Shown here: positions 17,401 to 25,058 of the stretch, piece by piece
Position numbering within the stretch: the stretch's first letter is position 1
Layout: each line of letters begins with the position of its first letter
DNA from: Candidatus Peregrinibacteria bacterium
GTDB taxonomy: Bacteria > Patescibacteriota > Gracilibacteria > Peribacterales > Peribacteraceae
NCBI GenBank assembly: GCA_016196225.1
Contig: JACPXZ010000010.1
Coordinates: 62,001 to 126,000, forward strand
Direction: 5' to 3'
DNA length: 64,000 nucleotides
The notes under the pieces: model-generated
The model's input: the letters and a program-made list of their open reading frames with translations, nothing else
Database searches by the model: none
Told to the model about the DNA's origin: nothing
Made by a program: the position numbers and the translations under genes

Positions 17401-18755
17401 CCCCGTTCAAAAACGTAGTGGTGAACGGGATCGTCCTTGCAGAGGATGGGAAAAAAATGAGTAAACGACTTAAAAACTATCCGGACCCGATGGAAGTCGT
17501 ATCGCGTCATGGCGCTGATGCGGTTCGTTTTGCACTCATGCGTTCACCGGCCGTACGCGCAGAAGATCTCCGCTTCTCCGAACATCTCGTTGAAGAAACA
17601 GTCCGCTCCGTCCTCCTCCCGCTTTGGAATGCGTATAGCTTTTTTGTGACGTATGCAAATGCATGTCATTTTGAACCTGCAGAGATGCGCCATGCCTCCT
17701 CTCATCCTCTGGATCAATGGATCCATGCCGAGATCCAATCCCTCGTTAACCGCATGACGAAAGAATTAGACGGATATGATCTCTCCGCGACATGTTCGGA
17801 GCTCTTCGAAACGATCGATGCGCTCACCAACTGGTACATCCGCCTGTCCCGGAGACGCTTTGCCGGGAAGGATACTCCGGAAGAACGTCTCGCGGCTCTC
17901 CAAACACTCTACGACACTCTCCTCACCTTCTCTCAACTCCTTGCGCCATTGTGCCCTTTCATCACCGAAGCGATCTACCTCAATCTCGTGCCCGAAGACC
18001 ATGGATCGGTCCACCTTACCGACTGGCCGAGCTCTCGCGAGCTCACTCCGCACCAACATGCATTGATCCAAAAAAATCGGCTGATGCGCATCATCGTATC
18101 GCTCGGCAACACCGTTCGTGCGGCTGCCAATGTAAAACTTCGCCAACCTCTTCAAAAAGCCATCATCGCCGTCCCCCCATCCGACATTCTGCTCAGCGAG
18201 CAAGACAGAGCACTCCTCCTTGCCGAACTCAATGTCAAAGAGCTCGCATTCACCGATACTCCTCACCAACTTGCGGACGTCATCATGCAGGTTGATGCGC
18301 GGAAAGTCGGACCTCGCCTCGGCCCCCGCGTTCAGGACATCATCGCCGCCGGAAAACGCGGTGAATTCTCTATTGCAAAGGACGGGTCAATCCGGATCCT
18401 CGATGAGGTTCTTACTCCCGCCGAAGCCTCGATCAGCTACCGAGGCAAAGAAGGTCGAAACATTGCTGCTCATCACGGTATCGTCGTCTGTATCGATACC
18501 TTTATCTCGCAACAACTCAATAATGAAGGTCTGATACGAGATCTCATCCGGCTCATCCAGCGTCTCCGCAAAGAAGCAGGACTATCGCTCGCCGACCACA
18601 TCACGCTTTCTACTAAAGGGGCAGAGGACATCCTCAAAGAATTTATCGACCTCATCCTACGCGAAACGAATGCAACATTGGGAAAAAATAACGGAACGAT
18701 ATATACCGAAACCATCGGAGATCATACAGTGGTAATCCAATTTACCAAGACATAG
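14436..18755 (+). CDS. ileS: Isoleucyl-tRNA synthetase with two inserted histidine-phosphatase domains
   Basis: 1439 residues, about 400 longer than usual. It charges tRNA-Ile. The class I signatures are present: HYGH (68-71) and KMSKR (1007-1011). The CP1 editing region is present (TTPWTLPGN, GTGIVHIAPGFGEDDFE), and the core is of the archaeal/eukaryotic type (DCWFESGSMP). After WGTPIPIWK and the IEVIGS element a histidine-phosphatase domain begins (VRHGE, H524; LARTQQT; VTHAD). The native IleRS segment MDLHNDRVDDV (713-723) returns, and then a second phosphatase domain follows (VRHGE, H741; LTRAIQT; VSHSG) before RRIPEILDCW at about 923. Both keep the catalytic histidines and arginines. The reading frame is continuous. 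A palindromic repeat is also translated at about 350-361. The role of the phosphatases is unknown. Confidence 0.95.
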   Translation: MFDPVNPNQRLPELEEGILQYWREEDIFKRSVHQRRAAFDDPLMGRAGREGSTFTFYDGPPFATGLPHYGHLLAGTIKDVIPRYHTMRGKYIERRFGWDCHGLPIENLIEKEHNIQNKRAIEEMGIDTFNALCRSAVLRYTKDWRTVVERMGRWVDMDFDYRTMDPDYMESMWWAFAKLWDKKLIYEGHKPMHICPRCVTPLSNFEVTQGYKDITDQSVTVKFALTDKSDTYLLAWTTTPWTLPGNLFLAVGQDIEYVQFQIHGDDATYIASASFVEHLKQETRNIKRIKTDSLLRLTYHPLFPYFADEYKNAFRVVAGDFVTTDEGTGIVHIAPGFGEDDFEIWEKETTAPLPNPPPRGEGTMLLQHVTMEGKFTDQVKDFAGLDVKPKNDPSKTDKKIAGWLEKNGKLFAQESYRHSYPHCWRCDSPLLNYATSSWFVSVEKIKDKMLLNNEKTSWVPSHIRDGRFGKWLENARDWAISRNRYWGTPIPIWKQKETIEVIGSRDDLMQHCKMRFTKVTAVRHGESKGNIIPIYQGQVPGTDLTDRGKEQAKAAGIFLKNQNVARIFCSPLARTQQTARIIAKITGAEIVVDERLREVFFGDYEGKTIDFSDLKIVKERRAKKLEDRRPESVYHFAGMESWAEVQKRVEEFLQEILPHHRSNHIVIVTHADPIQSTRHFFTHEDPIKLSHQPYPTYATPETFYWDHHAEAQMDLHNDRVDDVLWQGSHDPSSVDLTIVRHGETDWNKEERSQGWTDTPLNATGKRQVLACAKKLKKKKFDFILSSDLTRAIQTAEILAKELNVPHIGSWEMVRERNTGDWNGKKVDQILKEHPGISEAVRSTTLHPETPPNGESLSQLFARALHACERILKEFPGKRVLLVSHSGMTRTLQAIIENLTYREAATFEPKNGEAIFLTLNPFFRRIPEILDCWFESGSMPYAQQHFPFEMKHTTTIPNGFPADFIAEGVDQTRTWFYTLMILSTALFNETPFKNVVVNGIVLAEDGKKMSKRLKNYPDPMEVVSRHGADAVRFALMRSPAVRAEDLRFSEHLVEETVRSVLLPLWNAYSFFVTYANACHFEPAEMRHASSHPLDQWIHAEIQSLVNRMTKELDGYDLSATCSELFETIDALTNWYIRLSRRRFAGKDTPEERLAALQTLYDTLLTFSQLLAPLCPFITEAIYLNLVPEDHGSVHLTDWPSSRELTPHQHALIQKNRLMRIIVSLGNTVRAAANVKLRQPLQKAIIAVPPSDILLSEQDRALLLAELNVKELAFTDTPHQLADVIMQVDARKVGPRLGPRVQDIIAAGKRGEFSIAKDGSIRILDEVLTPAEASISYRGKEGRNIAAHHGIVVCIDTFISQQLNNEGLIRDLIRLIQRLRKEAGLSLADHITLSTKGAEDILKEFIDLILRETNATLGKNNGTIYTETIGDHTVVIQFTKT
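15487..15521. repeat. C/G-rich palindromic repeat inside ileS
   Basis: CCTCCCCCGCGGGGGGAGGG with its flank is read in frame as PLPNPPPRGEG within the editing region. It is nearly identical to the copy in aclB at 59163-59199. Confidence 0.8.
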
Positions 18756-18758
18756 ACT

Positions 18759-19154
18759 ATGCGTATGGAACATGAACACCGTCAATCTCTCCGTCTTCTC
18801 ACCAAAACCATCCTCAACGTTCTCCTTGTTTGGGGTCTCGCCAATGTTATCCCCATGTACTTTGTCATTACCGGCAGCTGGGTTGCGTACATCGTGATTG
18901 GAGCACTGATCACGCTCCTTAACTTCTTCGTCCGCCCCATCCTCTACGTAATCTCCCTTCCCTTTAAACTATTTGCCACGATCCTCGCTCTCATCATCGT
19001 CAACGGACTTTTTGTGCAACTCCTCTACGAAGCAAGCTTGTTCCTCGATCAAAGCCTCGTCACCCTCGATATCCAAGGGGGACTCATGGGATGGAGTATC
19101 GTCGCCATTGCCTTTGGACTCTCCAACTGGTTGATGAAAATAGCGTTAAAATAG
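18759..19154 (+). CDS. Phage-holin-4-type (YvlD-like) four-helix membrane protein
   Basis: 131 residues with four hydrophobic helices and the pattern LLNFFVRPILYVISLPF at about 53-69. This is the hallmark of the small membrane family classed with mycobacterial-type holins (PF04020, YvlD). The family is widespread in non-phage contexts and its function is unclear. The gene starts 3 bases after ileS and is probably in the same transcript. There are no other phage genes around it, so I do not read it as prophage. Confidence 0.75.
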   Translation: MRMEHEHRQSLRLLTKTILNVLLVWGLANVIPMYFVITGSWVAYIVIGALITLLNFFVRPILYVISLPFKLFATILALIIVNGLFVQLLYEASLFLDQSLVTLDIQGGLMGWSIVAIAFGLSNWLMKIALK

Positions 19155-19230
19155 CTATTTAAACCCATCGGAGGTTCTTCCAAAAACGACCAAGAAATGG
19201 TAATATATCTGTACATACCAATATTCATTT

Positions 19231-19650
19231 ATGGTCGACTATCGCACAGTTCCTCTCACGATATTGATCGTCGCCGGGCTCGCTTTTGGCCTCCAGAATG
19301 TCATTCATGCGGCCACCGGTGTCGATCCCAATCATGCGGCAGGATTTCGACCCAGTGGTCCGTCGCTTCGTAATGACTTACAACGCGGTCGTATCTCTCC
19401 GGAACTCCAACCGGACGTCGACGGGCGTGCAAGTGTTCGCATCGAAAATATCCGCGCCATTCAACGGTTAAACATGGAATCCATGCGGCCGTCTGCGGAA
19501 CCGGAATACAACTACGATATCTATGCTCTTACCCGCCGCTGCTACGAAGCGGGAGTAAGCGGTGCCCGCCTCGCCCAATGTCTTGGCGAAGCACGAAAAG
19601 GGAAAATGTACCCCCTCGAAGGAGGGTTGGGGCATGACGTACTTCCCTAA
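19231..19650 (+). CDS. Small secreted protein of unknown function
   Basis: 139 residues. A signal peptide covers about residues 1-27 (hydrophobic LTILIVAGLAFGL, ending IHAATG). The mature part is rich in Arg and Pro and has two cysteines (RRCYEAG and AQCLGE) spaced 14 apart, which could form a disulfide. No family recognised. It stands alone between the holin-like gene and tmRNA; codon use resembles its neighbours. Confidence 0.6.
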   Translation: MVDYRTVPLTILIVAGLAFGLQNVIHAATGVDPNHAAGFRPSGPSLRNDLQRGRISPELQPDVDGRASVRIENIRAIQRLNMESMRPSAEPEYNYDIYALTRRCYEAGVSGARLAQCLGEARKGKMYPLEGGLGHDVLP

Positions 19651-19828
19651 TCATTCTCCGCCAGCGATCTCACCCACGAACTCAACATAGTACGTTTTGC
19701 GCGGCAAACTTGATAAACGTTCTGAACGAGAAACGTGATATCATATATGCGCTCACTTTATGAGCTACGGACGGGCAGGACGAGGGAGTAACTGTGGTAT
19801 CCTAAGGTTCTTGTTCATTTACATCTTC

Positions 19829-20239
19829 GGGGATGACAGGTTTCGACAGTGTGACTACTAAGTCGTTGTATCTTCTGTTCGGGTTGGCAACGGTTCCCGT
19901 TACCCACATGTTGCAAACCATAGATGCCAAAAACTTTGACATCAAGGCAGGTGTCGCAGCCGCATTCAACTCTGCGTTTGCAAAGTTGAGTCCTGTGGCA
20001 GTTGCCGCTTAGTCCGCACTTTACTGCGGACACGTCTCACTCACGATCCTCGCTGATGGGATGAGGCGTTGATAGCGAGGTGAGGATCTGCATGACGCGA
20101 CAGATTCTGACACTTTAGCGTCAACCCTCTCTGCCGTTCTTGGTCCGCTCCTTATGGCAGAGCGACTCGAAGCGGACATAACAGTACGAGGACACCTCTT
20201 ACACATTGGACCCGGGTTCAATTCCCGGCATCTCCACCA
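19829..20239 (+). ncRNA. ssrA: Transfer-messenger RNA (one-piece tmRNA)
   Basis: The 5' end GGGGATGACAGGTTTCGACAG pairs with the 3' end CATCTCC followed by ACCA. The tRNA-like T-arm is GGACCCGGGTTCAATTCCCGG. A probable tag frame runs from GCC at 19926 to TAG at 20010-20012 (28 codons; begins AKNFDIKAG, ends SPVAVAA), ending in the small hydrophobic residues that mark the protein for proteolysis. It rescues stalled ribosomes with SmpB. The tag is longer than in many bacteria. Its first codon is an inference. Confidence 0.93.
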
Positions 20240-20247
20240 CACTTCGC

Positions 20248-20287
20248 TCGCTGCGGCGAGCTACGCGTGGCAAGCCACAATTTTTTT
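20248..20287 (+). terminator. Probable terminator region of tmRNA
   Basis: Stem GCTCGC / GCGAGC right after the CCA, then a small GTGG-CAAG-CCAC hairpin followed by AATTTTTTT. The last stem is short, so the call is tentative. Confidence 0.45.
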
Positions 20288-20333
20288 AAACAAAGCGGTT
20301 CTCCATTAGATTGTAACTCATCTAACATAAAAA

Positions 20334-21353
20334 TTATTTACCAACTCTTTCCACCCAAAAACGAATTGTCTCGTTCATATTTATCGGAGTAATCTGAATG
20401 CCAGGATGCTTGTTCTTGAACACTCTGAAAATTTCGTCTGCAAATGCCTGTCCAATTGTGGGAACTTTATCAAAGTCCAGAACAACGGATTTGAATTTCT
20501 CAAGACCCGACAATACGCGTCGCGCTTGAGAACGTGAAACGTGCACTGTCCCTAGTGTGTAGAGCTTTATTTGTATCTCCGTTTTATCGAAAGCATGTTC
20601 AGTGGGGTCCGTTTGATATTCCTGAAAGATGTCATTCAAATGCTTTTCTGTGTCACATGCGATTTGGAAATAGACTTTCGTTCCTTTTTTTGAAGGCTTC
20701 ACTTCTTCAATAAAAATATCTTTGGCGAGATTATTAATTATAAGCTTCTTGCCGAAACTTTCGAGACTGAATACATCTGCCACTTTGGATGTGAAAAAAA
20801 TGCCTTCACCTGAGTGTGCCTGAGGTTGCGTTGTAGTTTTACCTTTGAGTAAATCCTGGATTGCATCTAGCTCTGTTTTTAATTTTCTTTTTTGCATGAC
20901 ATTTCGAAAAACTCCGATGCCAAAATCATTTACAAAGAAAATTAGATTTTCTCCTCGTTTCTCAACTTGTACATGAATGTTTTCTGATCTTGAGTGCTCG
21001 ATTGCATTATTGAGCATCTCAGAAAACGCGTACTCGAATATACTCCGTAGATTTTCTGAAAACGACTGACTGAACTGGGATCTGTCTTCAATATCTTCGA
21101 GTACGTTATGCTCTTCCAATTTCTGACTTTGAAAGCGTTTGTCGTATTTCCATTTCACCTGATCCGCAAACTTTGGTAGAACATACGAGGCGGCCCTAGT
21201 AGAACCCAACTTTACCAACAGACCTTTTTGAACAAATTCCTTTAATATCCGCTGTGCGTATTGCCTGCTTATGTGTAGCTTTTCAGCAATTTCTTTGGAT
21301 TGCAGCACCCCTGTTTTAAGTGCCAATGAAAGAATCAGTCCTTTTGTATCCAT
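20334..21353 (-). CDS. HTH / GHKL-ATPase / STAS-like (DUF4325) regulatory protein
   Basis: 339 residues from the ATG at 21353. A winged-helix-type HTH (about 8-60, KEIAEKLHISRQYAQRILKEF) is followed by a histidine-kinase-like ATPase fold with N box EMLNNAIEHS, DFGIGV and a SGEGI loop. The C-terminal domain of about 90 residues contains VVLDFDKVPTIGQAFADEIF, typical of the STAS-like DUF4325 family. No phospho-accepting histidine domain is seen, so it is not a classical sensor kinase. The combination of an ATPase and a STAS-like part recalls anti-sigma/anti-anti-sigma switching within one chain. Two tandem promoters abut the start, giving a leaderless mRNA. An upstream extension (23 codons) would run through those promoters and is rejected. 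Confidence 0.75.
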   Translation of the reverse strand: MDTKGLILSLALKTGVLQSKEIAEKLHISRQYAQRILKEFVQKGLLVKLGSTRAASYVLPKFADQVKWKYDKRFQSQKLEEHNVLEDIEDRSQFSQSFSENLRSIFEYAFSEMLNNAIEHSRSENIHVQVEKRGENLIFFVNDFGIGVFRNVMQKRKLKTELDAIQDLLKGKTTTQPQAHSGEGIFFTSKVADVFSLESFGKKLIINNLAKDIFIEEVKPSKKGTKVYFQIACDTEKHLNDIFQEYQTDPTEHAFDKTEIQIKLYTLGTVHVSRSQARRVLSGLEKFKSVVLDFDKVPTIGQAFADEIFRVFKNKHPGIQITPINMNETIRFWVERVGK

Positions 21354-21360
21354 GACTCTA

Positions 21361-21424
21361 TTGTAAAGTAAGTTTTTTAATTGTAAACTGAATTGTAAAC
21401 AGAGTTTTTTAATTGTAAACAACT
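21361..21424 (-). promoter_or_regulatory. Duplicated 32-bp promoter unit
   Basis: Two tandem 32-bp units (21361-21392 and 21393-21424). Each reads on the minus strand as TTTACA, 16-base spacer ATTAAAAAACT..., TACAAT. The four GTTTACAAT-like words lie 12 and 20 bases apart. The proximal -10 is about 8 bases before the ATG. The words could also be binding sites for the HTH domain of the gene product. Confidence 0.7.
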
Positions 21425-21455
21425 ATATTAGGATCCGTGAGTATGAGTAGCCTTG

Positions 21456-21713
21456 TTAAACAACACGCCGAGCGCTTGCTGCAGGCACCTTCCAGCAACA
21501 GGGCTGCTTGCAGTTTTTGCAGTACTGCTCTCCCATATCATGAGCTTTCCCACTCACACATTTGGCATCACAACAGGATGAACGGATACGTCTACCGAGT
21601 TCGTGGGTTAAGGTTCTTCGTTGTCCCAACGTTGCATGCTTTTCACAGTACTGTTTTCTGTCCGTAGCCTTGCCGCATCCTTTGATAAGACAGTGTTCGT
21701 ATTTCTTTTGCAT
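21456..21713 (-). CDS. Small cysteine-rich, zinc-finger-like protein
   Basis: 85 residues with eleven cysteines in pairs (CLIKGCG, QYCEKH, SSCCDAKC, YCKNCKQPCC) and a basic character, suggesting one or two zinc-binding knuckles. It follows the transposase-like gene by about 50 bases on the same strand and may share its transcript. The ATG is preceded by AAGG about 12 bases upstream. I cannot assign a function. A plus-strand frame over the same bases looks like its shadow. Confidence 0.45.
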   Translation of the reverse strand: MQKKYEHCLIKGCGKATDRKQYCEKHATLGQRRTLTHELGRRIRSSCCDAKCVSGKAHDMGEQYCKNCKQPCCWKVPAASARRVV

Positions 21714-21764
21714 AAGGGATCAACCTTACTCCATGAGTAGGTCATTTGTCACCATAAAGGTGCA

Positions 21765-22529
21765 TCATTTCGTGGAATGCACAAGATCGTCCGGAAGAGT
21801 AGGAATCAGAGCACATGCCTGCTCAAGAGGATCCATGGTCCGGTGGTTATATTTCCATTCCAGTTCCTTAAGGTACAAACCAAGATTCGCTGCGCGCATG
21901 CCGCGATAGCGGTGGAGTTTTTCCTCCGCCCACGACCAGAACTGCACCAGACCGTCCTGCAAATGCGCATCCGTATCGCGATCACGAAATCGATGGAATG
22001 TGCCGTGACAAATGAATCCTCCATACCGGGCATAAGGATCTTTCGCCGTACCACGAACAATCGGAGGATCGTACATGCCCCCCTTAAGAATTGGTTCATC
22101 AGGAAGCGGCTCAATCCGAATATTTCCATCGTCAATATACACACCAAAGATCGCTGCATCTCCACTGATGCGTCCGTGGCATCCTTCGCGTTTATGGCAA
22201 CGTCTGCAAAAATTGCTGTTGGAAAATTCTCGATCGGTGACTTCGAGAGTTGTTGCAAGTTGAATTCTGCGTGGTCCCCACTGGCATCTTGCAATAGCAC
22301 TTCGAATTTTTCGATAGACGAGATCGACCGTTGGTTGCCGATATCGCGAAAGTCGTGCCGCTTGCTGTACGGGAAAATCCAAGCAGAAACAGAGGAGGAT
22401 ATCAGCAAGTTGTTGGAGTTGCCGTTCTCGCCGCTCTGAATATTCCTTCGTACCAACGGCACAGCGAAGTTTGGTAAGGATGGTATCCGCACACAGGATT
22501 CGATCACGCGTGACGGAAGGGCTGCGCAT
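21765..22529 (-). CDS. IS1595/ISXO2-like transposase-derived protein
   Basis: 254 residues from the ATG at 22529. An HTH-like N-terminal half (LSRYRQPTVDLVYRKI) and a small cysteine cluster (FCRRCHKREGC) precede a core with GDAAIFGVYID and FWSWAEEKLHRYRGM...YLKELEWKYNHR. The last part closely follows the C-terminal end of ISXO2-type DDE transposases (FWS..K..L....G.....YL.E..WR.N.R). No terminal inverted repeats or target duplication are visible around it. It may be a domesticated or immobile remnant. The TTG extension upstream to 22565 is unnecessary. Confidence 0.6.
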   Translation of the reverse strand: MRSPSVTRDRILCADTILTKLRCAVGTKEYSERRERQLQQLADILLCFCLDFPVQQAARLSRYRQPTVDLVYRKIRSAIARCQWGPRRIQLATTLEVTDREFSNSNFCRRCHKREGCHGRISGDAAIFGVYIDDGNIRIEPLPDEPILKGGMYDPPIVRGTAKDPYARYGGFICHGTFHRFRDRDTDAHLQDGLVQFWSWAEEKLHRYRGMRAANLGLYLKELEWKYNHRTMDPLEQACALIPTLPDDLVHSTK

Positions 22530-22652
22530 AATTATATTACTAGAACATATTTTAAAATTATGCAATACCAGAGTTGTTACCTACATATACTACAGAATAT
22601 GAATGACTGATGAGTCTGTTCTTGCGCTTCTTCTCTTTTTAAAAAAAGTGTT

Positions 22653-23060
22653 GTGATCCTTGCTCGAGCGACGCCACAACGTATTCGTGACGCTCTTGCG
22701 CGATATTTCACGCTTCGTATGCTCCGCCTTGCTCCATCTACTCTATTTATTTTCTCCCCCCTCATCATTATGGTCAAACTTCTCCAACAAGAACGTCCAA
22801 TTCTCTTAGATCCGAGGAACTCACTGTTTTCTCGCAAGGGACATCGTTCATCCTGGAGAGTAAAACGCGATTCTCATCCTTTTCACTGGTCCGATCTACC
22901 GGAGACCGGGACTCACATTGCTATGATGGACAACGATGATTCTACTTTTATAGAGGAGCGCGGTGAACCAGAAACACCCGTGGAATACACAGAGTACACG
23001 TTTCCGGAAAGCCATCGCACGACCTGTGACGAAGATGATTACCATGATTGGATCTCATAG
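22653..23060 (+). CDS. Hypothetical protein with one membrane segment
   Basis: 135 residues from a GTG. A basic N-terminus with a hydrophobic stretch (LAPSTLFIFSPLIIMV, about 27-42) is followed by an acidic C-terminal tail (TTCDEDDYHDWIS). Codon choice is compatible with coding and no better frame exists, but there is no recognisable domain and no clear ribosome site. Call is tentative. Confidence 0.4.
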   Translation: MILARATPQRIRDALARYFTLRMLRLAPSTLFIFSPLIIMVKLLQQERPILLDPRNSLFSRKGHRSSWRVKRDSHPFHWSDLPETGTHIAMMDNDDSTFIEERGEPETPVEYTEYTFPESHRTTCDEDDYHDWIS

Positions 23061-23165
23061 CGAACACTGATCTTTCACACCATCGCTCGCCCCCATCCAC
23101 TCCTCTTTTCTTATCAAGAAGAGGAATGCCGTGGGGGCAAACAAGTGGAGAAAGGAGAGAGAGCC

Positions 23166-23573
23166 ATGTCAAAGACCTTTGGAACATCTCTGATGTTCGG
23201 TGTAATCCTTGTGATCGCTGCGACATTTCTCGGCGGATCTGCCGCTGATCAAAAGCGGTTACCTCTTCCCGTCACTCCTCCGACAGAAGCTGCCAAGGAA
23301 TACTTCCATGTCGAAGGGTGCGGAATGTTGAAGACGGGGATCCGGTTTGCCGAGAACGAAACGACCGGCTACACGCTCACTGCCAATGACCAGACGTGGG
23401 AGCTGCGTCTCAAGAGCGACCAATTGCGGAAATCCGCAGACGAACTCGAAGGAAAGTGCACGTACGTCACGGGCACACCCGAGTTTGTACAATACCCCTC
23501 ACGCGGAATGGTCCCGACCATCGTGGTCGAATCCATCCGCGCCGGAAAACCCATGCAACCCATGGGAAACTGA
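23166..23573 (+). CDS. Small secreted protein of unknown function
   Basis: 135 residues. The ATG at 23166 is preceded by AAAGGAGAGAGAGCC, a strong Shine-Dalgarno site that decides the start over an earlier in-frame ATG. A signal peptide spans about residues 1-28 (GVILVIAATFLGGSAA). The mature part of about 105 residues has two cysteines (EGCGM and GKCTY) and beta-type alternation (YTLTANDQTWELRLKSDQL), suggesting a small beta-barrel or OB-like fold. No family recognised. A strong terminator follows. Confidence 0.65.
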   Translation: MSKTFGTSLMFGVILVIAATFLGGSAADQKRLPLPVTPPTEAAKEYFHVEGCGMLKTGIRFAENETTGYTLTANDQTWELRLKSDQLRKSADELEGKCTYVTGTPEFVQYPSRGMVPTIVVESIRAGKPMQPMGN

Positions 23574-23595
23574 TTCCATTCTCCCCCACGGCACC

Positions 23596-23625
23596 AGCCG
23601 CATACACACGTATGCGGCTTTCTTT
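23596..23625 (+). terminator. Terminator of the 23166-23573 gene
   Basis: A perfect 10-bp stem AGCCGCATAC / GTATGCGGCT with loop ACAC, followed by TTCTTT. Confidence 0.85.
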
Positions 23626-23739
23626 GATCTGCTACGACTCCATATTCGGAACCCAAGGGGTATAGGCTACTTCTTCCATCATGAAGGCCGATTGTAGTAC
23701 TCCATTGCCAAAAAGGGCAATTGTTGTTACATTTTCCCC

Positions 23740-24063
23740 ATGAGGAATCCCCTTATGATCGGCTCTCTTGTATTGATACTGCTGTACCCGGCAGTCGTAT
23801 CGGCCTACGTCATCCCCCATCCGCAAGAGCGTGAAGGTCGGCGAAACCCGCGAATCGAGCTCATACGCAATACCAAAAACGAACCCGTCCGTAGTTCTCG
23901 CGGGACCCTCTTTTACCGCTACCTTCCCAACGTCACCGATGATCGCCTCAAAAAACCCTCCCGCCGCAATATCGCCCAACTCCGTAAAGCACGCATGAAT
24001 AAAACACGCATGGAACAGGCCAATCATCGTCGCAATCGTACAGCTAAATACATTGACAAATAA
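23740..24063 (+). CDS. Small secreted, very basic protein
   Basis: 107 residues. A signal peptide covers about residues 1-22 (MIGSLVLILLYPAVVSA). The remainder is rich in Arg/Lys/Asn (for example RRNIAQLRKARMNKTRM), with no acidic cluster and no cysteine. It may bind nucleic acid or cell-wall polymer outside the membrane, but this is only suggested by charge. The promoter of the next gene overlaps its last codons. Confidence 0.55.
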   Translation: MRNPLMIGSLVLILLYPAVVSAYVIPHPQEREGRRNPRIELIRNTKNEPVRSSRGTLFYRYLPNVTDDRLKKPSRRNIAQLRKARMNKTRMEQANHRRNRTAKYIDK

Positions 24064-24080
24064 ACGACATATTTGATAAT
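24053..24080 (+). promoter_or_regulatory. Promoter of the 24092 gene
   Basis: TTGACA (perfect -35), 16-base spacer, GATAAT, with the ATG 11 bases after the -10. The leader is therefore almost absent. Confidence 0.65.
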
Positions 24081-24091
24081 ATCCATCTCTT

Positions 24092-25021
24092 ATGACCTCT
24101 TCGGAGTCAGAGCCACGCCCCACCCGTCGCGCAGCTATTCATGCAGCAATACGTAGATGCGAAGAAGTCGCTCTCTTTTTTGCCTTTCCTCTCTCTACAC
24201 TCCTCTCACCATTAAGAGAAAAATCACCATTGCCACCACTACACACCATTGGATATGCTCCCGATTCTTCGCTCCGCCTCACCAACGCTCACCACCCCAA
24301 TGATCAGGGTGGTTCTATCCATAATCTGGGAGTCCTGCATACCAAACCTTTTTTTCGTCAACATGAAGACTTTTTTGATCAGGCGATCACCGACTGTGAC
24401 GCTCTGCTCCTTGAAGGGAATCCTTTTATAAATCGGGAGTATCAACGCCCATCGGCAAGAGCATTTTTTGAGCAATGTATTGATGCTGCCACGGCCCACC
24501 AAAAAACAATGTACTTTATTGACGAATTTCGGGGGCCCTTTATCTATTATCAGGGAACCTTTGCTCTTCCTTCCACCATGCTCACGGCACTGACCATGAA
24601 CCTCGATACCGCCATCGAGGAACATCGACAATATCATCGCGATTTAGAGCAAGGAACACCTTCCCCCCTGCCCCTCCTCTCCACCCGACGCAATGTTCTG
24701 CGTGCACTCGCAGGGATTGGACTGGGATCAGAATGGATCCTACGAACACCCAACACCGATAATCCCGAGGAATACGATGGTTATATCCTGCGCGGACGGA
24801 GCGCCATCATGATGCGCAATACATGTACTATTGCTCATGCCGCACCCGCGGCAAAACTCTTGACCACCACCGGTAACATACACGCGGAGTTATTTGAACA
24901 CTACTTTAGAGACCCATCACTCCTTAAGCGCGATCTTAGGGATTACTGTATCCACGATGCAGTATATAGCCTCCCAATACAGATGATGGAACCGGGAGAT
25001 CAGGTTCCAAAACCGTTGTGA
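24092..25021 (+). CDS. Uncharacterised protein, weakly TraB/PrgY-like
   Basis: 309 residues. An early hydrophobic patch (VALFFAFPLSTLLSPL) is followed by GVLHTKPFFRQHEDFFDQAITDCDALLLEG. This has the shape of the TraB/GumN signature (G-x-H near a strand, then a strand ending in E-G/E-L) but is not a convincing match. A second possible helix (RNVLRALAGIGLGSEWIL) lies near residue 200. The protein has histidines and acidic residues that could bind a metal. Clear promoter, convergent with homospermidine synthase. I would leave it as unknown. Confidence 0.6.
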   Translation: MTSSESEPRPTRRAAIHAAIRRCEEVALFFAFPLSTLLSPLREKSPLPPLHTIGYAPDSSLRLTNAHHPNDQGGSIHNLGVLHTKPFFRQHEDFFDQAITDCDALLLEGNPFINREYQRPSARAFFEQCIDAATAHQKTMYFIDEFRGPFIYYQGTFALPSTMLTALTMNLDTAIEEHRQYHRDLEQGTPSPLPLLSTRRNVLRALAGIGLGSEWILRTPNTDNPEEYDGYILRGRSAIMMRNTCTIAHAAPAAKLLTTTGNIHAELFEHYFRDPSLLKRDLRDYCIHDAVYSLPIQMMEPGDQVPKPL

Positions 25022-25058
25022 GGATCTACTGTACGAGGTATATCCGTAGCGGAGGGGA

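Noticed and set aside
18759-19154. Prophage holin
   Set aside because: Family name only; there are no lysis, capsid or integrase genes near it.
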